Positions 1 to 7,807 are shown, counted from the stretch's first letter. The stretch is DNA of 15,416 nt from an uncultured Candidatus Peregrinibacteria bacterium (GCA_937127165.1 CAKZLR010000017.1:1-15416); one strand, 5' to 3'. Translations and numbers: made by a program. The notes: generated by a model not told the origin, from the sequence alone.

Positions 1-101
1 ATCTTTAAAAACAAGATCTCTTCAAGATTTGCGTCAGGTTTTCAAGATTTTGCCAGCAAAGATAAATTTACAAGATAATTTTAAATTTACAAGATACTTT
101 T
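1..101. repeat. Short direct repeats at the left edge
   Basis: Two 10-base copies of TTCAAGATTT lie at 21-30 and 41-50, 20 bases apart. Two 19-base units beginning AAATTTACAAGATA lie back to back at 64-82 and 83-101 and differ at one base. The core CAAGAT occurs five times (12, 23, 43, 71, 90). The second pair overlaps the decayed 3' end of the epimerase pseudogene, so the repeats probably arose by slippage in non-functional DNA. No gene is seen in positions 1-86. Confidence 0.6.
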
Positions 102-1025
102 AAAATACCTAATTACCTCAGATACAAGGGGATTTTAGGCTCCCATTTTAGTTTATTTTTAGCCAAAGTTATATCAGGTTTGCGAATTTCCGGATGTTTT
201 GGGGTAACGGTAAAAATTCTATTTTAGAAGTTGATTCTGGGATTAGCTGAAGTTAAATAATTAGCTAGTTCAAGAATGCTAAATTCTACAGGGTTTCCTA
301 AATTTACTGGACTAATAAAGTTATCAGTATTTTCCATCATCAAAATGACCTCTTCTACCAAATCACTAACATATTGAAAAGATCTAGTTTGCCTACCATC
401 GCCATAGATAGTCAGAGGCTTGTTTTGTAATGCTTGTGGAATAAAGTTGCTCCACTCTACCATCATTTGGATCCATAAAAGGTCCCTATGTATTGAAAAT
501 TCTAATATATTTTTTACTTTTGTTTGGTACATTCTCCAAAAATCCATTGTTGAAGGTTCGCTTGCTCGTTTGCTTTCATCATAGTTGGATCTAATTCCAA
601 TAGAGTTAACATTTCCCCACTAGTTTTCTGGTTGAGGGTGTAAGGGGGATCTCCATAAATTTCGGCAGCAGAGGCTAATAAAAATTTAGCAGAATATTTC
701 TAAGCTGGTTATATAGATAGTTGTATATTCCCCAAATATTGGTTCTAAAAATAGTAATTGGGTTTTTGGTATTTTGGCGGAGAGGCGGGACTGGTAAGAT
801 GATATATTTCGTCAAATTCGCCAAAATCAAATTCTTTTGTTATATCAAACTTAAAAAAACTGAAATTAGGGTTGTTTTGTAAAGTTTTTAGATTTGATTT
901 TGCTGATGTAGCAAAATTGTCTAAACAAATCACTTCATGTCTTAAGCGGAGAAGTCTTTGACACAAACTGATACCTAAAAAACCAGCTCCACCAGTAACT
1001 AAAATTGTTTTTTAGATTGATTCAT
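87..1025 (-). pseudogene. Decayed UDP-glucuronate decarboxylase-like NAD-dependent epimerase/dehydratase
   Basis: Pieces of one short-chain dehydrogenase/reductase of the UDP-xylose synthase type can be read in order but in changing frames. They are a start MNQSKK (1025), the Rossmann loop LVTGGAGFLG (about 975-1005), YHLTSPASPPKYQK (about 770-810), FRTNIWGIYNYL (about 710-750), KFLLASAAEIYGDP (about 645-690), the catalytic pair in YDESK (about 575-590), RIFNT*GPFMDPNDGRV (about 460-510, Tyr replaced by TAG), LTIYGDGRQTRSFQYVSDLV (about 355-415), PVNLGNPVEF, then LPLPQKHPEIRKPDITLAK (about 155-215) and VIRYFKSIL ending at 87. At least six frame changes and two or three internal stops separate them. 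One break is in the run of six T at 1008-1013. Total span matches a full gene of about 310 codons, so this is decay in place and not truncation. The family makes UDP-xylose or related nucleotide sugars for surface polysaccharides. Intact genes next door argue against general sequencing error. Confidence 0.85.
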
Positions 1026-1042
1026 AATCAAAACAAGATCAT

Positions 1043-1054
1043 CTTAAATTTAAG
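1043..1054. promoter_or_regulatory. 12-base palindrome in a divergent intergenic region
   Basis: CTTAAATTTAAG is a perfect palindrome between the epimerase pseudogene (minus) and the VKOR-DHODH gene (plus). It could be an operator for one or both, but an AT-only palindrome may arise by chance. A TTGACT at 1095-1100 is a possible -35 for the plus-strand gene, with no convincing -10 at the standard spacing. Confidence 0.2.
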
Positions 1055-1147
1055 ACCCTTAGATGGTGGTAATAGTTGATTTTTATTAAAAAGCTTGACT
1101 TTGTGTTTTTTTTAACTCATTTAACGTACATTTAACATAACATTTTC

Positions 1148-2899
1148 TTGAGTGTGCTTAGAAATATAATTTGGTCTATTTGGTATATTTTTCTTTCAAT
1201 CATTGGGCTGATAATATCAGTCTTTTTATTTATTCCCTATTACAGGGATATCCCATTAGCTTTTTGTGGAACTGGTGGTGGGTGTAATGTGGTTAAAGAT
1301 TCTGATTTTTCTCATCTTTTTGGTTTAGATCACTGGTTTTGGTCATTGCCTTTTTTGGGAATTATTTTCTACTCGTTTTTAATTTTATATAACATTTTTA
1401 GACTTTGTTTCAACAAATACACTGAAAAACTCGAAAAAATGATCTATCTAAAATTAGATCTAATTGTGATTGTAGCCGGTTTTTTGTTTTCAGTTTATCT
1501 AACTGGATTAGAAGCTTTTGTAATTTTTGCATGGTGTTCTTTTTGTTTAATACAGTTTGGAGTAGCCACAGTTTTGTTCGTCACATACACCTACAACAAT
1601 TTAGTAATGAATACAAAAAACAAACTCCAATTTTTGGGTGAGGTGGCCATATTTATTTTAGCAACTTACCTTACTTGGTTTTTGGTTTTGAAAGTAGTCA
1701 GTCCGGTGGTTAGTCTTTGGATAGTTTTCGTGTTGTTTTGTCTTTTATTTGGATATATTTTGCTTCATTTTCCTATTTTTACTGGGTTTGCATATCGTTT
1801 TATTCTCAAACCAATACTGTTTTGCTACGATGCGGAAGATGTGCACAAGACATTTATAACGATTGGTAAATTAATAGCCAAAAATGAAGCTCTTTATAAA
1901 TTAGTTAACAGAATTTATGGGCTTAAACCCAAAAGCTTACACCAAAATTTGTTGGGTATAAATTTTACTTCTCCCGTTGGGCTATCGGCTGGTTTTGATT
2001 ATAACGGTGAGTTGACAGGAGTGATAGGCAAAATTGGTTTTGGTTTTGAGTCTGCTGGTACTGTCACTTATTCTAGTTATGTAGGCAATCCCAAGCCTAG
2101 GTTGGCTAGATTACCAAAATCTAAATCTTTACTGGTCAACAAGGGTTTTAAAAATATGGGTTTGCGATATGTCCTTGAAAACAATTTAAGCCAGTTGCCG
2201 CAAGATTTACCTGTTGGTTTGAGCATTGGAGCGACAAACTCACCACAGACTGCCACAGCTACTTCCCAAATAAAAGATATTCTTAAAAGTTTTGAAATAG
2301 TTAAAAATCGTATTGATTTTGCTTATTTTGAACTTAATATTAGCTGTCCTAATGTAAAAGGTTCTGGTGTCTTAGATAAACCTGATATATTAGAAAATTT
2401 ACTGGCAAAAATTGATAATTTAAGATTGACTAGACCTTTGTTTGTTAAATTACCTGCCGAAATTGAGTGGAGTAAAGCTAGAGAACTAATTCAAATAATG
2501 ATAAAATATAAAGTAGCTGCGGTGATTGTGTCTAACTTAGTTAAAAACAGAAATCATAAAGCTTTTGATAAAAGTGAGATAGAATCAGCTCCTAAAGGTA
2601 ATTTTAGCGGTAAACCAGTAGAAGAGTTTAGCAACATTCTGATTGAAAACATATATAAAGAATTTAGAGGTCAAATATTAATTATCGGGGTAGGCGGGAT
2701 TTTTACAGCTGAAGATGCCTATAAAAAAATTAAACTTGGGGCTAATCTAGTACAGATGATAACAGGTATGGTGTATAGAGGTCCGTCAACAATTTGGGAG
2801 ATAAATCAGGGTTTGGATAAATTGTTACAAAAAGATGGCTACAAAAATATTAGTGAAGCTGTGGGTGCAAATTTAAAAACTAAGGTTAAATTAATCTAA
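1148..2899 (+). CDS. VKOR-dihydroorotate dehydrogenase fusion protein
   Basis: This is a 583-residue membrane protein with two enzyme domains. Residues 1-155 match the vitamin K epoxide reductase (VKOR) fold: several membrane helices, a loop cysteine pair C40/C46 and the active-site CxxC C130-S-F-C133. VKOR reoxidises DsbA-like proteins and passes electrons to quinone. Two further hydrophobic segments (about 163-210) lead into a class 2-like dihydroorotate dehydrogenase (about 222-575), which makes orotate in pyrimidine synthesis. Visible are the class 2 amphipathic entry (DAEDVH, 228-233), PVGLSAGFDYNGE (276-288), GNPKPRLARLP, NISCPN (397-402), VKLP with K434, VSN (461-463), SGKP and the phosphate-binding IIGVGGI (512-518). 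Oddities: the catalytic base position has Cys400, as in class 1 enzymes, where class 2 has Ser, and the class 2 Lys in GxDKNG is Tyr285. The start is TTG at 1148 or GTG at 1154. A -10-like TAACAT lies 9 bases before the TTG and no Shine-Dalgarno is seen. Each domain assignment is firm; the shared-quinone role is inference. Confidence 0.9.
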   Translation: MSVLRNIIWSIWYIFLSIIGLIISVFLFIPYYRDIPLAFCGTGGGCNVVKDSDFSHLFGLDHWFWSLPFLGIIFYSFLILYNIFRLCFNKYTEKLEKMIYLKLDLIVIVAGFLFSVYLTGLEAFVIFAWCSFCLIQFGVATVLFVTYTYNNLVMNTKNKLQFLGEVAIFILATYLTWFLVLKVVSPVVSLWIVFVLFCLLFGYILLHFPIFTGFAYRFILKPILFCYDAEDVHKTFITIGKLIAKNEALYKLVNRIYGLKPKSLHQNLLGINFTSPVGLSAGFDYNGELTGVIGKIGFGFESAGTVTYSSYVGNPKPRLARLPKSKSLLVNKGFKNMGLRYVLENNLSQLPQDLPVGLSIGATNSPQTATATSQIKDILKSFEIVKNRIDFAYFELNISCPNVKGSGVLDKPDILENLLAKIDNLRLTRPLFVKLPAEIEWSKARELIQIMIKYKVAAVIVSNLVKNRNHKAFDKSEIESAPKGNFSGKPVEEFSNILIENIYKEFRGQILIIGVGGIFTAEDAYKKIKLGANLVQMITGMVYRGPSTIWEINQGLDKLLQKDGYKNISEAVGANLKTKVKLI

Positions 2900-2911
2900 G
2901 ATTAGAATATT

Positions 2912-2935
2912 TTATAAACCGTTTTTTATAATTTT
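2912..2935 (+). terminator. Weak candidate terminator after the VKOR-DHODH gene
   Basis: A 7-base stem TTATAAA/TTTATAA (2912-2918 and 2925-2931) with a 6-base loop is followed by TTTT, 12 bases after the stop codon. The stem is all A-T, so it is weak, but its place is right. Confidence 0.35.
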
Positions 2936-3221
2936 ATAGAGAATAGACAAAAAACAATCTGATATTGAAATGATTGCTTTTGATTTAAAAAAATGATCAA
3001 TTTTCATTGAAATTAAAAACAAAAAAATTAGAAAATTGTTGTTTATACTTTTTATCTAAGATCAGTTAGAATGACTAAAAATAGAATGATTTTTATTTTG
3101 GCGTAAATTAATTACATTTATTTTTTAGAGACAGGTATTTCCTACCAACTAATAATGGGTTACTAAAAATGCGGTAATTTCTTATCATCAACTATTTTGA
3201 CTTTGTTGATTTTTAAAGAAT
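2936..3221. other. AT-rich intergenic stretch between convergent genes
   Basis: No gene is seen between the ends of the VKOR-DHODH gene and fmt. A second small hairpin, ATCAAC/GTTGAT (3187-3192 and 3205-3210) with TTTT after it on the plus strand, could back up termination of the plus-strand transcript. The rest is A/T-rich with nothing I can name. Confidence 0.5.
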
Positions 3222-4301
3222 TCAAGGAAAACAAAAACCTCGAAAATCTATACTTTTTCCATTGCTTAAGGTTATTTTCTTTACTTCAACGAAACCTACT
3301 TTACACTTTAGTAAAGTTTTTACTTCTTTTTGCCCTTTTAATTGTAGCCATTCTTCATTTTCATTAACTATTTTCCAATTAGCTTCTTTTAAAGGTTGCA
3401 ATGTGGACCAGGTATTTACAGCTACATTTAGACAAATTAATTGTCTAAAATATTTCGAATAAAATTTAGTTTTAGGGAATTCTACAAAAGCCCTCCAGTG
3501 GTTAAAAACTTGTGTAGAAGACATCTCAGAAGGTTTTATAATTGCATCTTCTTTAGTTTGTTTACTACAAAAAGTTGCCATAGAGTGATTCTGTGGAATA
3601 GGTTTTAAGTTATATTTTTCAGCTAAAATAATTTTAGCTATTACAATTGACCAAGTTTTTGCACCTAAATTACCCATTTTCTGTGCAATCTGAGTAAAAG
3701 TGGTTTGATTATCAACTTCTCGATCAATTTTCAACCAAATATCTCCAGCATCCATTTCTTTAGTCATCTCAATCCAAGAGAGAGCCGTTTGGTTTTCTCC
3801 ATTGTAAAGTAAAGACGACATAGGCGAAGCTCCTCGATATTTTGGTAGGTCAGAAGGGTGCCAATTTATAAATTTATATTCAGCTAAATCTAACACTGAT
3901 TGGGAAATTATTTGCCCAAAACTAGCGACTATTCCAAAGTCAAAACCTTGCATTAACTCAGATGACTTTTGAAATTCTCTATTGATTTTTTCTGGTAAAA
4001 ATAATGGTATTTTATTTTTCCTAGCAAATTCTGAAACTGGATTTGATATCTTTTTTTGTCTTAACTCTCTATCTGGCTGGGATACTACTAACTTGAGTTC
4101 TATTTTTCTTTTTAACAAGCTATCTTCAAGATATTTTTTAGTTAAACCTGAAATTTGTTGTTCGTCGGGGCTGAGTTGTTCGTAATGGTTCAAGACAGCT
4201 TGGTCCAAAGTACGATCTTGAGAACTTATAATTGATTTTAAGATTGGTAAAACAAAATATGAAGAACTAAAAAAGACAAGCTTAAGCGGAGAAGATGACA
4301 T
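3222..4301 (-). CDS. fmt: Methionyl-tRNA formyltransferase
   Basis: The enzyme formylates Met on initiator tRNA using 10-formyl-tetrahydrofolate, in the cytoplasm. The N-terminal formyltransferase domain carries SQPDR (74-78), the catalytic set N146/H148 in INWHPSDLPKYRGASP, and D184 in MDAGDIW. The C-terminal OB-like tRNA-binding part is recognisable from about residue 240 on and keeps the late F-R-G-F segment. At 359 residues it is longer than the usual roughly 315. About 38 extra, mostly polar residues (about 27-66) sit between the first strand/helix and the second strand, and the usual early GTP-x-F reads SSSYF. The ATG at 4301 has no Shine-Dalgarno, but TAAGAT lies 8 bases upstream, which fits a leaderless transcript. 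It follows the two paralogous membrane proteins by 85 bases and may be read with them or alone. Confidence 0.93.
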   Translation of the reverse strand: MSSSPLKLVFFSSSYFVLPILKSIISSQDRTLDQAVLNHYEQLSPDEQQISGLTKKYLEDSLLKRKIELKLVVSQPDRELRQKKISNPVSEFARKNKIPLFLPEKINREFQKSSELMQGFDFGIVASFGQIISQSVLDLAEYKFINWHPSDLPKYRGASPMSSLLYNGENQTALSWIEMTKEMDAGDIWLKIDREVDNQTTFTQIAQKMGNLGAKTWSIVIAKIILAEKYNLKPIPQNHSMATFCSKQTKEDAIIKPSEMSSTQVFNHWRAFVEFPKTKFYSKYFRQLICLNVAVNTWSTLQPLKEANWKIVNENEEWLQLKGQKEVKTLLKCKVGFVEVKKITLSNGKSIDFRGFCFP

Positions 4302-4386
4302 AAGATAAAATCTTATTAATTTAAGTACATTTAGATTCCTAGCGATTATAAATAAAATTTTAACAGATTTTAGAAATTCTGGTTGG

Positions 4387-5667
4387 TTATTCTAGAAGAT
4401 TAGAAAGTGGTTTTGGGTTAAATAGAAGTTCCACTTTTTTGGTTTTTTCAGCATCTGTATATGTTTTTAGATTTTGACGAACAAAATCTTTTTGACTTAT
4501 ATAGGGGAAGTGGATCATAGATGCTAGTGATTCAACATCTAAATAGTAATAAGGAGAACCTATATCAATATTTCTTTTAATCATACCTTGATATACCATT
4601 TTTTCTCTAAAGTATCTTTCTCTTTCCCAGTAAATTTTTTCAAAGAACATTGCCATTATAGGACCTAATGCTGAAGGACCTTTTCCTTCTGGACCTGCAT
4701 CACTTTGGGTATCTGGTTGCTTTCTCATTTTAATCATTTCTGTATTAAATTGGACAAAATAACTCATTATCATATTTTCCAAGCTAGATATATTCACACC
4801 CTTTTTAGCCATCGCTATGGCCCTAATTTTACAAAGATAATTTAAAGAATTAATTTTCCTGGTGATATCGTTAAGAATTTTCTTTTGAGTGTTGGTTGTA
4901 CTGGCCGCTTTTTGTATTTTACTTAACTTTAAATTCTGTTCTCCTAAAAACTCCTTTTTCCGCTTTTCATATTCAGACTTCCATTTTTGGATTTGTTTTT
5001 GGATATACATTGGTCGAGTTATAAATTGTAAAACAACATACGATTTAGGGTCTATACTTTGTAAAAATCCAAATAATTGAGCTGCTGGGTCAGATATAGG
5101 CACTTTGTCTTTAGTTTGATATTCTTTCCAACTTTTTAAAGGGAATAAATCAGTTTCTTTACCTGTTTCTATTTCTACTGGTTTAAAATCACTGGCAAAT
5201 ATCTGTTCGTATTCTCCTTTTCTATTCCAATCTTTTGGGAGGTTTGCAAACGGATCTGGATATTCAACTATCTGAATACCCGGAAATCTTTCGGTTAATT
5301 GTTTTATTAAAACCTCTTGATTAATACTATTTATTCTCACAAAAATTGCAACAAATCCTCCTTTGGAGTGGAATTCAAATGTAAGATTCTCGAAAGATCT
5401 ACCCAAAGTTAACAGTTTAAAAGGAGTTCTTTCTCTAAAGATACTCCACATAGCTTCGAAAAAACCTTCCATTTGGTGAATTGAAGACTCGTTAATTTGA
5501 GGAGGGAAGATTCTAAGAATAACAAATTTTTGGGTTTTGGAATATTCACTCTTTTTGTATTCAATAAAACGATCTTCGATATAGATATAAAGCATTCTAG
5601 CTGAAACTGGAATTCCCCCAATTAAACTCATCCAAAAAAGATATATAAATAGTGTTTCCCAGAACAT
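4387..5667 (-). CDS. Membrane-anchored protein of unknown function, tandem paralogue B
   Basis: This 426-residue protein has one N-terminal membrane segment (about 4-29) and a long soluble part. It resembles the product of the next gene upstream through its whole length. Shared blocks include RIFPPQINESS (about 52-62), FEFHSKGG and FVRIN (about 95-110), VEYPDP and PKDW (about 133-146), LKSWKEYQ, SDPAAQLFGFLQSIDPKSY, YFVQFNTE and ERERYFREK, and IHFPYI near the C-terminus. The SKGG-x-IFVR and DPxxxLFG...QFxxxP blocks remind me of the region before the ATPase domain in CPR HerA/VirD4-like proteins, but no Walker A or B motif is present, so any ATPase would be a separate protein. That similarity is from memory and moderate. 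A charged, probably coiled region lies at about 225-270. The gene starts 21 bases after its paralogue, so they share an operon. AAGAAAG lies 7 bases before this ATG, the clearest Shine-Dalgarno-like stretch in the window. Confidence 0.88.
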   Translation of the reverse strand: MFWETLFIYLFWMSLIGGIPVSARMLYIYIEDRFIEYKKSEYSKTQKFVILRIFPPQINESSIHQMEGFFEAMWSIFRERTPFKLLTLGRSFENLTFEFHSKGGFVAIFVRINSINQEVLIKQLTERFPGIQIVEYPDPFANLPKDWNRKGEYEQIFASDFKPVEIETGKETDLFPLKSWKEYQTKDKVPISDPAAQLFGFLQSIDPKSYVVLQFITRPMYIQKQIQKWKSEYEKRKKEFLGEQNLKLSKIQKAASTTNTQKKILNDITRKINSLNYLCKIRAIAMAKKGVNISSLENMIMSYFVQFNTEMIKMRKQPDTQSDAGPEGKGPSALGPIMAMFFEKIYWERERYFREKMVYQGMIKRNIDIGSPYYYLDVESLASMIHFPYISQKDFVRQNLKTYTDAEKTKKVELLFNPKPLSNLLE

Positions 5668-5688
5668 ATTAACACTTTCTTAAAATTC

Positions 5689-7014
5689 TCAAGTGGGTAA
5701 AATAGCCGGTGGCTGGATTGAAGGTAGATTGTTATTTTTCTGTAATAATTGCAACTGTTCTGGATCTGTATGTCTAGAAATGTTTTGAATTTTTAAATTT
5801 TCTTTAGTGATATATGGAAAGTGAATCATAGCTGCTAGTTCCTCAGGAACTAAAAAATATGGCGCTGAACCAATATCAGTGCTTCTCTTTAAAAGACCTT
5901 GATAAATACATTTTTCTCTAAAATACCTCTCTCTTTCATAAAAAATTTTATCAACGATTAAATCTAATTGTGGACCGAGCAAACCAAGTTTTTCACCTTT
6001 TGGTTCAGTTGAAGTCACCGTTTCTGGTTCTGGAACCATAACTAATAGCTGACTGTCAAATTGCACAAAGTAACTATAAACTAAAGAGACTGCTTTTCTC
6101 TGTTTAACATGATCATTAGCAAAAGCCAAAAATCGGATTTTTGTGAGGTAGTGAAGAGAGTGAATTTTTCTATCCATTCCGTTTAGAATAGATTTTTCAA
6201 TGTCTGTTAATAAAGTTACATTCCCTTCTTCATCGATACTTGTATCCATATTATTTGTGAACTCAACTCTCTTCTCTTGTAAAATTGCTTTCCATTTTGC
6301 AATCTTTTCTTGATCGAAATAAGGTTTGATGCAAAATTGAATTACTAAATACTCTTCTGGATCTAAAGATGACAAAGCGCCAAACAAACCACTTGCTGGG
6401 TCCGATGTTGGCTTATTGTTCTCTACTTGAAAATCTCTCCAAGATTTTAGTTGATATATATCGGTCTCGGTGCCTTTTTTTGGTTTTGTATCTCGGGCAG
6501 ACATAATAGTCATTTCAGCCCCGTACATATAAATGTATCTACCCGTCTTTCTATCCCAATCTTTAGGCCATGAGGAAAGTGGATCAGGGTATTCAACTAA
6601 GATTACATCGTCTAAATGAGCTTCTATACTACTTTTGAAAAGTGTAGCATGCTTCTTATTAACTCTCACAAAAATACCCATATACTCCCCTTTAGAGTGA
6701 AACTCAAAAGAATAACCTTCATACCATTTTCCTTCAGTATATACTTCATATGGATCTCTATGCTGGTAAATAGACCACAACCTTTGGAAGATTTGCTCCA
6801 TTTCTCCCATAGATTTTTCGTTTACTGTGGGGGGAAACAGCCTATAAAATACATATTCTTGTTTTCCGAACCAACCCCCTATTTTATTATCTAACCATTG
6901 ATCGTCTACCCATTTATATAACAAACCAAAAATAGCTATGAAACCTCCAGTAAAAAAAACCCAGTAGCCTCCTCTAATAAGGTTAGATACAAAACTAATC
7001 AGATCAACAGTCAT
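5689..7014 (-). CDS. Membrane-anchored protein of unknown function, tandem paralogue A
   Basis: This protein has 441 residues from the ATG at 7014. A GTG at 7023 would add three but falls inside a hairpin stem, so the ATG is preferred. One membrane segment (about 14-34) is followed by a soluble body that aligns block by block with the downstream gene: RLFPPTVNEKS, FEFHSKGEYMGIFVRVN, VEYPDPLSSWPKDW, LKSWRDFQ, SDPASGLFGALSSLDPEEY, YFVQFD, FYERERYFREK, DIGSAPYFL and MIHFPYI. Tandem duplication and then divergence is the simplest origin; retention of both at full length suggests a hetero-oligomer. It has no nucleotide-binding or catalytic signature I can see. As for its paralogue, the layout recalls the N-terminal part of CPR HerA/VirD4-like conjugation or DNA-translocation proteins, which would make it a membrane partner of an ATPase encoded elsewhere. 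It sits 53 bases after hsp20, right behind a terminator-like hairpin. Confidence 0.88.
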   Translation of the reverse strand: MTVDLISFVSNLIRGGYWVFFTGGFIAIFGLLYKWVDDQWLDNKIGGWFGKQEYVFYRLFPPTVNEKSMGEMEQIFQRLWSIYQHRDPYEVYTEGKWYEGYSFEFHSKGEYMGIFVRVNKKHATLFKSSIEAHLDDVILVEYPDPLSSWPKDWDRKTGRYIYMYGAEMTIMSARDTKPKKGTETDIYQLKSWRDFQVENNKPTSDPASGLFGALSSLDPEEYLVIQFCIKPYFDQEKIAKWKAILQEKRVEFTNNMDTSIDEEGNVTLLTDIEKSILNGMDRKIHSLHYLTKIRFLAFANDHVKQRKAVSLVYSYFVQFDSQLLVMVPEPETVTSTEPKGEKLGLLGPQLDLIVDKIFYERERYFREKCIYQGLLKRSTDIGSAPYFLVPEELAAMIHFPYITKENLKIQNISRHTDPEQLQLLQKNNNLPSIQPPAILPT

Positions 7015-7015
7015 C

Positions 7016-7047
7016 AAAAACACAGCATTAACAAACTAATGCCTGCG
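7016..7047 (-). terminator. Terminator-like hairpin between hsp20 and paralogue A
   Basis: On the minus strand a 10-base-pair stem (CGCA, one bulged G, GCATTA pairing with TAATGCTGTG, one G-T pair) with a 6-base loop is followed at once by TTTTT (7016-7020). The stem begins 20 bases after the hsp20 stop codon. The T-run ends one base before the ATG of the next gene, and an alternative GTG start lies in the stem. It reads as an intrinsic terminator for hsp20 or as an attenuator controlling the downstream pair. Confidence 0.7.
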
Positions 7048-7067
7048 CTATAAACTATTTTTTAATT

Positions 7068-7475
7068 TTAGGCAACATCGACTTTAATTCTTTTTTGAGA
7101 GACTAGTTGCAAAATAGGTATTTGTATAGTCAAAACTCCATTGTTAATAGTGGCTTTGATATTATCAATATCTAAATGCTCATTAATTGTTAATTCACGG
7201 TAGAATTCACCCCAGAAACATTCTTCCAAAAGAATATTGCTAGGATCTTCAGTGTACGGTCTTTTTCTTATTCCTTTGATGTATAAAGTATTTTCTTCTA
7301 TCGAAATATCCAAATCTTGGGGGCTTACACCAGCAACAGTTGAAACAACAAAAATGGAGTTACCGTTACGGTAGACATCTACTGTCAATTGAGGTATTTC
7401 TTCGGGCTTCCATTCTGTTTGAGATGATGATATATTTATATTGTTTTGATCATTAGTAAGATTAATTTTTGTCAT
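7068..7475 (-). CDS. Hsp20/alpha-crystallin small heat shock protein
   Basis: This is an ATP-independent chaperone of 135 residues that would hold unfolding proteins in the cytoplasm. The alpha-crystallin domain runs from about 27 to 125: VDVYRNGNSIFVVSTVAGV with the next strands PQDLDISIEENTLYIKG, then LLEECFWGEFYRELTI, and the late signature NNGVLTIQIPI. A short tail RIKVDVA carries an I-x-V element of the kind used in oligomer assembly. The N-terminal arm is short (about 25 residues) and rich in Asn, Gln and Ser. The ATG at 7475 has no Shine-Dalgarno; a TATTAT at 15-20 bases upstream could be the -10. No CIRCE element is seen. It is the first gene of a four-gene minus-strand run but probably has its own terminator. 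Confidence 0.93.
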   Translation of the reverse strand: MTKINLTNDQNNINISSSQTEWKPEEIPQLTVDVYRNGNSIFVVSTVAGVSPQDLDISIEENTLYIKGIRKRPYTEDPSNILLEECFWGEFYRELTINEHLDIDNIKATINNGVLTIQIPILQLVSQKRIKVDVA

Positions 7476-7524
7476 AAGTCATAAGAACATATAATATATA
7501 AACAATTTTTGTTGTGTATTTTGC

Positions 7525-7567
7525 GAAATTTTGTTAATGAAATTTTGTTAATTTTAATTTTGTTAAT
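7525..7567. repeat. Three-unit 14-base tandem repeat
   Basis: GAAATTTTGTTAAT occurs twice in perfect tandem (7525-7538, 7539-7552). A third copy follows one base later (7554-7567) and differs in its first two bases. It lies about 50 bases upstream of the hsp20 start. It could be slippage in AT-rich DNA or a set of protein-binding sites. Confidence 0.7.
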
Positions 7568-7807
7568 TTTTATTAATTATTAATTTAATTAAGTTAAAGT
7601 TAAATGAAATTTAAATTAAGTCAAATTAACTTGGATTAAAAATTAATACATGTCAACTAGTTTTGTATTTATTCCTTCTCAGAGTGGTAAAATTGAGTAG
7701 ATGTGATTAGTTTAATAAACTAAAATAAAGTTTATAGTTTAAAGAAAGAAAAATATACAATAGTTTAGATATAGTTTTAAATTGATAAACAATCATTCAT
7801 TATAGTC

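Noticed and set aside
224..547. A 107-codon open frame as a stand-alone gene
   Set aside because: It is the middle section of the decayed epimerase; its first part is the conserved IFNTYGP region read in the wrong frame.
745..966. A 73-codon open frame as a stand-alone gene
   Set aside because: It is the N-terminal part of the same epimerase, cut off from its start and its continuation by frameshifts.
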